The notes beneath the pieces are model-generated. The model did not search any database, had not been told where the DNA came from, and saw only the letters and a list, made by a program, of their open reading frames with translations. A stretch of 64,000 nucleotides of DNA from positions 186,001-250,000 of the forward strand of contig NZ_LIVZ01000010.1 in NCBI RefSeq assembly GCF_001905845.1. Direction: 5' to 3'. Origin of the DNA: Streptomyces sp. TSRI0107. GTDB lineage: Bacteria; Actinomycetota; Actinomycetes; Streptomycetales; Streptomycetaceae. Below are positions 1 to 6,466 of this stretch, one piece after another. Each line of letters opens with the position of its first letter. Position 1 is the stretch's first letter. A program made the position numbers and the translations under genes.

Positions 1-230
1 TCCTGGAGCGCGGCATCGCGATGGCCGAGCAGCGCATCACCGACGCCCGCAGCCAGGTGCACGCCACCGTCTACCGCACCTTCCTCGCCGTGCTGTCCAC
101 GCACGGCCGGTGCGGCTGCCTCACCGAGACACACATCACGCGGCTGTTCACCGCCGCGCAGACCAAGGGCGAAACCCTGCGGCACTGCACCGACGCGTGG
201 ACCAACGCCCGCACCCGGTTGGGACTGTGA
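1..230 (+). CDS. 3' end of an unrecognised integrative-element gene (partial)
   Basis: The frame is open from the first base of the window (codons in phase from base 3) to a TGA at 228-230, so this is the C-terminal ~76 residues of a gene starting further left. The internal ATG at 21 is probably not the start. The visible part is helical and charged, with a CGC motif and no domain I recognise. It ends 2 nt before the ATG of the P-loop ATPase gene, or overlaps it by 4 nt if that gene uses GTG 227, so the two are probably co-transcribed and translationally coupled. By position it should belong to the replication or transfer module of the element. Function unknown. Confidence 0.6.
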   Translation, partial: LERGIAMAEQRITDARSQVHATVYRTFLAVLSTHGRCGCLTETHITRLFTAAQTKGETLRHCTDAWTNARTRLGL

Positions 231-232
231 CC

Positions 233-1708
233 ATGGCCGACGACGAGAAGAACCCGGCCCGCGAGATCATCACCGACTACGCCCAAGCCCACTTCCGGTA
301 CTTCCGCACCGCCGACGGCACCGTATACGCGCAGCGCAACGGCCACCCCGTGGCCCGCCCAATCCGTTCCCAGGGCACCACCGGAAGCCACCGCCAGGAA
401 CTCATGGTCGGACTCTTCCGCGACGGACGCGGCGTGTTCAACGGCACCGCCCTCAAGGAGGCGCTGGACTTGATCGAAGCGCTCGCGCTGACCGAGGACG
501 TGCAGCCCGTCCACATCCGCGTCGCCCCCGGATTCGACGGGGCGACCTGGTTGGACCTGGGGCGCGCCGACGGGCAGTCCGTCCGCATCCACCCCACCGG
601 CTGGGACATCGCCGTGCCCGACCCCCGTGAGGTGTGCTGGCGGCGCACCCAGCTCACCGGCGAGCTGCCGTTGCCCGCCAAGGACACCGACGGCAAGGGC
701 ATCGATCTCCTGCTGCGGCTGTGCAACTTCGCCAACGCCGAGACCGAGTGCCTGGCCATCGCCTGGCTCATCGGATGCCTCGGGCCGTCCGTGCCCGTCC
801 CCGCCCCCTTCCTCACCGGCCCCCAGGGCGCCGGCAAGTCCACCGGCGGGCGCATGCTCGTGCGGATCATCGAGGGCATGAGCGGCGACCTGCGCCGGGC
901 CCCGAAGGACGAAGAGAACCTGATCGCGGCCGTGGCCGCCGGATGGGTCACGGCCCTGGACAACCTCTCCCACATGACCCCAGACCTCTCGGACGCCATG
1001 TGCTGCATCGTCACCGGCGCCGAGAACGTCAAACGCGCTCTCTTCACCGACGGAGACGTCTTCCGCGCCCGCTACCGCCGCCCCCTGCTCCTGACCGGTA
1101 TCGACGTCGGAGTCATCCGCCCCGACCTCGCCGAACGGCTCCTGCCTCTGCGGCTGGAGCGGCCCAAGGTCCGGCGCACCGAAGCAGAACTGTGGGCGGA
1201 GTACGAGCAGGTTCTGCCGGTCGTTCTCGGGTCTCTCCTTGACCTCACCGTGCAGGTGCGCGCGGCTGAGGCGGAGATCCCGACCGACCTGCGCATGGCC
1301 GACTTCGCGCACCTGTGCGCGCAGCTCGACGCGGCGACCGGGCTCGGAGCGCTCGCCGCCTACCGGGCCAGCCTGGACGACCTCAACGACGACGTCATCG
1401 AAGGCGACCTCCTGGCGCAGACCGTGCTCAAGCACGCCGCCGGCATCGAGCCGGGGACCGAGCAGCGGATGACGTCCGCCGAGTGGCTGCACTGCCTCAG
1501 CGGCCTGTACAGCGGCGAGGACTTCCGCCCCCTGCCCAAGGGCTGGCCCACCACCGGCAAAGTCCTCTCCGACCGCCTCAAGCGGCTCCAGCCCACCCTC
1601 GCCGCCCGAGGTGTGCTCATCGACTGGGGCCGCACCCGAACGGCCCGCTACATCGAGATGACCCGCCCCCCGGCCCCGCCGCCGCACGAGCAGGAACCGG
1701 CGTTCTGA
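233..1708 (+). CDS. P-loop ATPase, probable replication helicase-like protein of the integrative element
   Basis: A 491-residue protein with a Walker A motif GPQGAGKST near residues 196-204. A likely Walker B/ALDN segment lies about 45 residues later, followed by RRPLLLTGID, which resembles a sensor strand. This layout fits the ATPases of phage- and plasmid-type helicases (SF3/D5-like) and the ATP-binding proteins that accompany primase-polymerases in actinomycete integrative elements. The C-terminal third has no clear motif and may be a winged-helix DNA-binding part. ATG 233 is taken as start; GTG 227 would overlap the previous stop by 4 nt and is equally plausible. The next features downstream are a strong hairpin and the iteron array, which supports a replication role. 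The exact family is an inference. Confidence 0.7.
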   Translation: MADDEKNPAREIITDYAQAHFRYFRTADGTVYAQRNGHPVARPIRSQGTTGSHRQELMVGLFRDGRGVFNGTALKEALDLIEALALTEDVQPVHIRVAPGFDGATWLDLGRADGQSVRIHPTGWDIAVPDPREVCWRRTQLTGELPLPAKDTDGKGIDLLLRLCNFANAETECLAIAWLIGCLGPSVPVPAPFLTGPQGAGKSTGGRMLVRIIEGMSGDLRRAPKDEENLIAAVAAGWVTALDNLSHMTPDLSDAMCCIVTGAENVKRALFTDGDVFRARYRRPLLLTGIDVGVIRPDLAERLLPLRLERPKVRRTEAELWAEYEQVLPVVLGSLLDLTVQVRAAEAEIPTDLRMADFAHLCAQLDAATGLGALAAYRASLDDLNDDVIEGDLLAQTVLKHAAGIEPGTEQRMTSAEWLHCLSGLYSGEDFRPLPKGWPTTGKVLSDRLKRLQPTLAARGVLIDWGRTRTARYIEMTRPPAPPPHEQEPAF

Positions 1709-1735
1709 CCGGCGCCACCACGCCCGCCCGCACCA

Positions 1736-1772
1736 GCAAGAAGAGCACCCGCGCGGCGCGTGCTCTTCTTGC
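1736..1772 (+). terminator. Strong hairpin after the element ATPase gene
   Basis: A perfect 13-bp inverted repeat (1736-1748 with 1760-1772) separated by an 11-nt GC-rich loop lies 27 nt after the ATPase stop codon. There is no T-tract, as usual for high-GC actinobacterial terminators. Confidence 0.7.
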
Positions 1773-1887
1773 CTGTTCGGCGGCGGAGCCGCCCTGCGAT
1801 GGACGCGCCGCGAAGCGGCCCCCTCTTCACGCACTAAGCCGCGCACCACAACAGACACCCCCCTCTTTGTCCGAAGGGGAAAGACGC

Positions 1888-2096
1888 TGCGTCACCTGCG
1901 TCACCCGCGCACGGCAAACGGCTCATGACCTGCCGATACAGCGGTGACGCAGACGGACGGTGGCTGCGTCATCCCGCGTCACCCGCGTCACCCGGTGACG
2001 GAAGCCTGTGTCACCGGGTGACGTACCCCGACACCTCCGCGTCACACAAAACCGCAGGTCAGCGCCCATGGATGACACAGGTGACGCGGTGACGCA
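1888..2096. repeat. Iteron-like array of TGCGTCACC nonamers in both orientations
   Basis: The 497-bp gap between the ATPase and xis contains about eleven copies of TGCGTCACC or its complement GGTGACGCA with 0-2 mismatches. Direct copies sit back to back at 1888-1896 and 1897-1905. Others are at 1943-1951 (inverted, perfect), 1965-1973, 1975-1983, 1984-1992, 1994-2002 (inverted), 2007-2015, 2017-2025 (inverted), 2038-2046, 2080-2088 and 2088-2096 (both inverted). Two pairs form near-perfect palindromes (CGTCACC-C-GGTGACG and GTCACC-G-GGTGAC). Such arrays are typical of replication origins bound by an initiator, or of operators of element regulators. No credible gene lies in 1709-2205. Confidence 0.75.
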
Positions 2097-2205
2097 GAAA
2101 TCTGCACCTCGGACAGAGCGGACCGCCGCCACGCCTCACTTCAGGCGTGGCGGACGCAGCGGACCTCCCAGAAGGCCTTGGACACCAGTCGAGGAGACAC
2201 CCCGG

Positions 2206-2418
2206 ATGAGCATCACCCTTGCTTCTCCCGCTGAGCGGGTCCTGTACCGACCGGAAGAAGCAGCGGCGGCCTTGGGCATCGGCCGCTCGCTGGTCTACGA
2301 AGAGATCCGCCTTGGACGTCTCCAGACGGTTCGGATCGGCCGTCGGCGACTCATCCCGCCCGAGTACATCGCGCAGTACGTCGAACTGCTCAAGCGCGAG
2401 GCGGAAGCCGCCGCCTGA
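2206..2418 (+). CDS. xis: Excisionase-like helix-turn-helix protein
   Basis: A 70-residue protein with one winged helix-turn-helix of the excisionase/MerR-like type: YRPEEAAAALGIGRSLVYEE followed by a basic wing containing RIGRRRLIP. It should bind arm sites near the attachment site and direct the integrase towards excision. The start at ATG 2206 is supported by GAGGAG 9 nt upstream; a longer in-frame extension from 2008 has no ribosome site and runs through the iteron array. It sits 71 nt before int and is probably co-transcribed with it, the usual arrangement in pSAM2-type elements. Family assignment is strong; the directional role is by analogy. Confidence 0.85.
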   Translation: MSITLASPAERVLYRPEEAAAALGIGRSLVYEEIRLGRLQTVRIGRRRLIPPEYIAQYVELLKREAEAAA

Positions 2419-2489
2419 CCCGCCTCCGTTCGTCCACATCAACCGGGCCGCCCCCATCGGGCGCGGCCCGCTCTCTCGGAGAACACCAC

Positions 2490-3671
2490 ATGAGCGAAAC
2501 CCCGAAGCGCGCCCGCAGGGCTGGCCACGGTGAAGACACGATCTATTGGGACGCTGCGAAGAATCGCTACGTGGGAGCCGTGTCCCTTGGATACGCCCCT
2601 AACGGCAAACGCCGCCGGCCGAAGGTCTACGGCAAGACCAAGACCGAGGTCCGCCAGAAGATCCGGGACCTGAAGAAGGAAGTGCAGTCGGGCGTGAAGA
2701 CGCCGGCCAACTACACCGTGGCCGACGCGGTGAACGACTGGCTGGAGCGCGGCCTGAAGGGGCGCGACGAGAAGGGCACCATCGGCAAGAACCGCTCGAT
2801 GGCGAACAAGCACCTGCTTCCGTTCATCGGCAAAGCCAAGCTGAAAGACCTCAGCGCGGACGACGTCGACGACTGGCTGGAAGGTAGGGCCGAATTCCTG
2901 GCGACGCGCAGCCTCCGCGACCTGCTTGCCATCCTGCGCCGCTCCATCGAGCACGCGCAGCGCAGGGACAAGGCAGCGCGGAACGTCGCCCTGCTCGTCA
3001 CCGCTCCGGAAGGACGACCGGGGCGCCCGAGCAAGGCCTTGAACCTGAAGCAGGCGGAAGCTGTGCTCGCCGCGGCTCGCCCCTCGCGTCTGTACGCCTA
3101 CCTCGTGCTCTCACTCCTCAGCGGCGTACGCACGGAGGAAGCGCGGCCCCTCACCTGGGATCACGTCTTCCTGGAGACGGACGACGGCACCCCGCCTCAC
3201 GTCGCCGTATGGCGATCAGTGCGCAAGCATGGCGAGACCAAGACCAGGAAGAGCCGACGGACCATCGCTCTGCCGAAGCAGGTGGTCGACGTCCTCGAAG
3301 AACACAAGCGGTGGCAGAAGCAGGAGAGGGCGTCCCGAGGGATGGAGTGGAGCCCGGCCGGCCGCGTCTTCACGACGCGGTCCGGTGAGCCGCTTGACGC
3401 TGCCAATGTGCGGCGCGACTTCAAAGCCATCGTGAAGAAGGCGGGGCTGGCTCCTGAGTGGACGCCGCGCGAGTTGCGGCACAGCTTCGTCTCGCTGCTT
3501 TCGGACCATGGCATCCCGCTGGAGCGCATCGCGCAGCTTGTCGGGCACACCAGTCAGGCGACGACGGAGGCCGTCTACCGGAAGCAGCTCCGACCGGTCA
3601 TCACCGAGGGCGCGGAAGCCATGGACGTGATCTTTGCCCAGCGTCGCGAAGTGACCGCCTGCGAGGCTTGA
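2490..3671 (+). CDS. int: Tyrosine site-specific integrase
   Basis: A 393-residue tyrosine recombinase. The N-terminal part (1-60) is a basic AP2-like/arm-binding region, 75-165 is a SAM-like core-binding domain and 185-380 is the catalytic domain. Visible catalytic residues are R214 (in SGVRTEEARPL), R330 and H331 (in PRELRHSF), H353 (LVGHTS) and the nucleophile Y363 (AVYRKQ). The usual His of the HxxR box is Arg (R327), a variant I associate with actinomycete element integrases. GGAGAA lies upstream of the ATG. It is the last gene of the element, 83 bp from the tRNA-Pro 3' end, so it probably recombines in that tRNA gene. Confidence 0.95.
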   Translation: MSETPKRARRAGHGEDTIYWDAAKNRYVGAVSLGYAPNGKRRRPKVYGKTKTEVRQKIRDLKKEVQSGVKTPANYTVADAVNDWLERGLKGRDEKGTIGKNRSMANKHLLPFIGKAKLKDLSADDVDDWLEGRAEFLATRSLRDLLAILRRSIEHAQRRDKAARNVALLVTAPEGRPGRPSKALNLKQAEAVLAAARPSRLYAYLVLSLLSGVRTEEARPLTWDHVFLETDDGTPPHVAVWRSVRKHGETKTRKSRRTIALPKQVVDVLEEHKRWQKQERASRGMEWSPAGRVFTTRSGEPLDAANVRRDFKAIVKKAGLAPEWTPRELRHSFVSLLSDHGIPLERIAQLVGHTSQATTEAVYRKQLRPVITEGAEAMDVIFAQRREVTACEA

Positions 3672-3680
3672 TCAAAAGTC

Positions 3681-3702
3681 TTTGGCCCCCTGTTTGGCCC
3701 CC
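3681..3702. repeat. Tandem TTTGGCCCCC repeat, candidate integrase arm-site
   Basis: Two copies of TTTGGCCCCC, at 3681-3690 and 3693-3702 (12-bp period), lie just after the integrase stop and before the tRNA. Short direct repeats in this position are typical arm-type binding sites flanking attP. Binding is inferred. Confidence 0.5.
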
Positions 3703-3711
3703 CGGGCATGA

Positions 3712-3747
3712 CAGAGGCCACATACCAATTTTGGTATGTGGCCTCTG
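3712..3747. terminator. Perfect bidirectional hairpin between int and tRNA-Pro
   Basis: A perfect 17-bp inverted repeat (3712-3728 with 3731-3747) with a TT centre lies downstream of the integrase on plus and downstream of tRNA-Pro on minus, so it can end transcription from both sides. Part of the stem is AT-richer than its surroundings. Confidence 0.8.
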
Positions 3748-3754
3748 ACCAGCG

Positions 3755-3800
3755 TCGGGGTGGCGGGATTTGAACCCACGACCTCTTCGTCCCGAACGAA
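3755..3800. other. Probable attachment-site core of the integrated element
   Basis: Integrases of this family recombine within the 3' half (anticodon to T-arm) of a tRNA gene. The int gene and its putative arm repeats lie directly against the 3' end of tRNA-Pro, as in pSAM2, which is known to use a tRNA-Pro. The second copy of the core, which would set its exact limits, should be at the element's far end, left of this window. Confidence 0.55.
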
Positions 3801-3828
3801 GCGCGCTGCCAAGCTGCGCTACACCCCG
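3755..3828 (-). tRNA. tRNA-Pro(CGG)
   Basis: A complete 74-nt cloverleaf can be drawn on the minus strand: 7-bp acceptor stem (3822-3828 with 3756-3762), D-stem GCGC/GCGC, anticodon stem CTTCG/CGAAG around loop TTCGGGA, and T-arm with TTCAAAT. The anticodon is CGG, reading CCG (Pro). CCA is not encoded. The 3' half faces the integrase, so the integration event kept the tRNA intact. Confidence 0.97.
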
Positions 3829-3861
3829 GTGTCGCTGCTTGTCGCGGCGACGACGTTTACT

Positions 3862-4650
3862 TTAGCCCACCGGGGGCTGGAGACGAAATCCGGTTTTCGC
3901 GCGGTGGCGGATCGGGTTGGGGCGCGCGTGGTCGAGGGCCACGAGGAGGACGGCGAGGGCGTACATAAAGAGGCCCAGGAGGAGGGCGTTGCCCAGGACG
4001 CCCTTGTAGCCGTGGGCCTCGACGTCGAGGAAGGGGTAGAGGTAGCGGGCCTGGGTGCCGGGGATGAGGAGTTCTCCGCGGATGAAGGAGAAGGCCAGAT
4101 AGGCCAGGGGGTAGAGCATCCAGCCGGGGGCCTGGCGCAGGTGCAGGCGGCCGGGGGCGGTCAGGAGGAGCCAGTCCAGTACGGCCGCGGCGGGGACCAC
4201 GGTGTGCAGGAGATGGTTGGCCGCCGTGTGCCACAGGGTGGGGGAGGCGGTCGCCTGGTCCGTCATGGTGAAGGGGGTCGCCGTGTCCGCCAGCAGCAGG
4301 TGGTACACCAGGCCGGCGATCACCGCGTACACCAGCACCGCGCCTGTCAGGGTGCCCGGCAGCGGGTTGCGGGCGGTCCAGGCGCGGCGGGCCGAGAGCA
4401 GCAGGACCAGTGCGAGCAGGATGCTGCTCTGGATGGTGAAGTAGCCGAGGACCCTCAGCGGGCTGCCCAGCATGAGGTGGATCGTCACGCCGGCCAGGGC
4501 CGTGAGGGCGGTGAGCAGGCGGAACACGGCGGCCAGGGGGCGGCGTGCGGGCGCCACCACTGCCGCGGCCGGGACGGGAGCGGGCAGCAGGCCGGGTATG
4601 CCCGGGATCGCTGGGAGGTCCGGGATGTCCCTGGGTATCGGGGCGGTCAT
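3862..4650 (-). CDS. Pr6Pr family membrane protein
   Basis: A 262-residue membrane protein. After a Pro/Ala-rich cytosolic N-terminus (1-36) there are about six transmembrane segments between 40 and 245. Conserved features of the Pr6Pr (FAR-17a/AIG1-like) family are visible: NHLLHTVVPAAAVLDWLLL, YPLAYLAFSFIRGE, YPFLDV and a late NALLLGLFMY helix. The biochemical role of these bacterial proteins is not established. The gene is monocistronic, running towards tRNA-Pro, with its start at ATG 4650. Marks the first chromosomal gene beyond the integrated element. Confidence 0.85.
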   Translation of the reverse strand: MTAPIPRDIPDLPAIPGIPGLLPAPVPAAAVVAPARRPLAAVFRLLTALTALAGVTIHLMLGSPLRVLGYFTIQSSILLALVLLLSARRAWTARNPLPGTLTGAVLVYAVIAGLVYHLLLADTATPFTMTDQATASPTLWHTAANHLLHTVVPAAAVLDWLLLTAPGRLHLRQAPGWMLYPLAYLAFSFIRGELLIPGTQARYLYPFLDVEAHGYKGVLGNALLLGLFMYALAVLLVALDHARPNPIRHRAKTGFRLQPPVG

Positions 4651-4746
4651 GCCCTCAAGGTAGGTAGATCAGGCGAAAGGGGCGATTTGGATGGGCCGAG
4701 CGGGTTATCCCCGGTCATCCATCTTCGTCCGCCCCTTGTCCTGGCT

Positions 4747-4783
4747 CCCGGCTCCTGGTTCCCGGCGCCCGGCTCCTGGTTCC
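4747..4783. repeat. Small direct repeat in the 4651-4793 gap
   Basis: Two copies of the 16-mer CCCGGCTCCTGGTTCC at 4747-4762 and 4768-4783 (period 21) lie just downstream of the metallophosphoesterase stop. No hairpin of note. Probably a slippage product. Confidence 0.6.
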
Positions 4784-4793
4784 TAGTTCCGGC

Positions 4794-5726
4794 TCAAGCC
4801 CGCTTGCGTTCCACCAGCGTCAGCAGCGTCGCCTCCGGCGGGCACGCGAAGCGGACCGGCGTGTAGCGGTTCGTTCCGCAGCCCGCCGAGACGTGCAGGT
4901 AGGACGTACGGCCGTCCACGGTGTGGGTCGACAGGCCCTTCACGCGGTCGGTGTCCAGGTCGCAGTTGGTGACCAGGGCGCCGTAGAAGGGGATGCAGAG
5001 CTGGCCGCCGTGGGTGTGGCCGGCGAGGATCAGGGGGTAGTCGTCGGCCGTGAAGGAGTCGAGGACGCGCAGGTAGGGGGCGTGCACGACGCCCATCGAG
5101 AAGTCCGCCGTGCCCGACGGGCCGCCGGCCACCTGCGTGTACCGGTCGCGCTTGATGTGCGGGTCGTCCAGGCCGGTCAGCTCGACCGACACCCCGTCGA
5201 TCTTCAGCGTGCCGCGCGTGTTGGTCAGGTTCAGCCAGCCGGCGGCGTCGAAGCCGTCACGGAGGTCTTCCCAGGGGTTGTGGACCGCGCCCACTGCGGG
5301 CGGGTTGCCGTTCAGGCCGTGGCGGCCCTGGACCTTCTCGATCAGGTAGCGGGCGGGGTTGCGGAGCTTGGGGCCGTAGTAGTCGTTCGAGCCGAAGACG
5401 TAGGCGCCCGGGAAGTCCATCAGGGGGCCGAGCGCGTCCAGGACCTCCGGGACGCCCTCCGGGTCGGACAGGTTGTCGCCCGTGTTGATCACGAAGTCCG
5501 GGCGCAGGCCGGCCAGCGAGCGCAGCCAGCGCTGCTTCTTGCGCTGCCCGCCGACCATGTGGATGTCGGAGACCTGGAGCACCCGCAGCGGGCCCATGCC
5601 CGGGGGCAGGACCGGGACGGTCACCCGTCGCAGTCGGAAGGAGCGGGCTTCGAAGCCCGCCGAATAAAGCAGTCCGGCGGCGCCAACCGCCGCGATTCCC
5701 AGGGGAACTCCGTATCGCGCGCGCAT
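4794..5726 (-). CDS. Metallophosphoesterase, membrane-anchored
   Basis: A 310-residue calcineurin-like phosphoesterase. An N-terminal hydrophobic segment (8-24) probably anchors it in the membrane. The metal-binding motifs are in order: D54-x-H56 (VSDIHM), G-D84-N85 (NTGDN), N114-D (GSNDYY) and the late GHTHGG. This matches the YkuE/YaeI-type phosphodiesterases that act on lipid or nucleotide substrates; the substrate cannot be told from sequence. A single gene on minus, with about 100 bp to the divergent YqeY gene, whose promoter must lie in the same gap. Confidence 0.9.
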   Translation of the reverse strand: MRARYGVPLGIAAVGAAGLLYSAGFEARSFRLRRVTVPVLPPGMGPLRVLQVSDIHMVGGQRKKQRWLRSLAGLRPDFVINTGDNLSDPEGVPEVLDALGPLMDFPGAYVFGSNDYYGPKLRNPARYLIEKVQGRHGLNGNPPAVGAVHNPWEDLRDGFDAAGWLNLTNTRGTLKIDGVSVELTGLDDPHIKRDRYTQVAGGPSGTADFSMGVVHAPYLRVLDSFTADDYPLILAGHTHGGQLCIPFYGALVTNCDLDTDRVKGLSTHTVDGRTSYLHVSAGCGTNRYTPVRFACPPEATLLTLVERKRA

Positions 5727-5825
5727 ACGCCCATCGTGTCAGACCCGGCGGTCCGCCCATGCGACGGGCGTCGGCCGCATAAATGAGCGGGCGTCGGGCG
5801 TCGTACACCTGCGACAATCAAGCCC

Positions 5826-6290
5826 ATGACCACGCTCAAGTCGAAGCTGCAGGAAGACCTCAACGCCGCGATCAAGGAGCGCGACGAGCTCCGCTCCTCG
5901 ACGCTCCGGCTGACGCTCGCCGCGATCACCAAGGAGGAGGTCGCGGGCAAGGAGAAGCGCGAGCTCTCCGACGACGAGGTGCAGAAGGTGATCACCCGCG
6001 AGGCGAAGAAGCGGCGGGAGGCGGCCGACGCGTTCGCGCAGGGTGGCCGCGCCGAGCAGGCCGAGCGGGAGAAGGCCGAGGGTGAGGTGCTGGCCGACTA
6101 CCTGCCCAAGCAGCTCAGCGACGAGGAGCTGAACCAGATCGTCGCCCAGGCCGTCGAGGAGGCCAAGGCCGCCGGTGCGGAGGGGCCGCGGGCCATGGGC
6201 GCGGTCATGAAGATCGTGAACCCGAAGGTCGCGGGGCAGGCCGAGGGCGGGCGGGTCGCCGCCGCGGTGAAGAAGCTCCTCGCGGGCTGA
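5826..6290 (+). CDS. GatB/YqeY domain protein
   Basis: A 154-residue helical protein of the YqeY family, related to the tail domain of the GatB amidotransferase subunit. Diagnostic features include the start LKSKLQEDLNAAIKERDELR, the ADYLPKQLSDEE loop near residue 95 and the MGAVMKIVNPKVAGQAEGGR segment near the C-terminus that corresponds to the GatB tRNA-binding tail. A tRNA-related role is suspected for the family but not proven. It is convergent with the penicillin-binding protein gene and separated from it by a long perfect terminator. Confidence 0.92.
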   Translation: MTTLKSKLQEDLNAAIKERDELRSSTLRLTLAAITKEEVAGKEKRELSDDEVQKVITREAKKRREAADAFAQGGRAEQAEREKAEGEVLADYLPKQLSDEELNQIVAQAVEEAKAAGAEGPRAMGAVMKIVNPKVAGQAEGGRVAAAVKKLLAG

Positions 6291-6399
6291 CCAGGCCGGT
6301 TCCCCGGCTTGGCCGGCTCTCCGGTTCCCCGGCTTGGCCGGGCCGGGCGGCAGGGCCTTCGCCCACGTACAACAGGGCATTCGCCCACCTGTACAGCTA

Positions 6400-6444
6400 C
6401 GACGACGGGGGCGCCCCTCTTGCGCAGGGGCGCCCCCGTCGTCG
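6400..6444. terminator. Perfect 19-bp bidirectional terminator
   Basis: Inverted repeat 6400-6418 with 6426-6444, a 19-bp perfect stem with a 7-nt loop, placed between the convergent YqeY and penicillin-binding protein genes. Confidence 0.9.
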
Positions 6445-6466
6445 TGAGCCACACGCTCGCGGTCGG

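Noticed and set aside
71..1858. A 595-codon open frame antisense to the element ATPase gene
   Set aside because: High-GC shadow: its codon-third positions are not G/C-biased, it has no ribosome site, and the composition is Gly/Val/Glu/Arg noise.
1888..2096. GTGACGC motifs as Crp operators
   Set aside because: They do not fit GTG(N)6GNCAC in spacing and are confined to the element's array.
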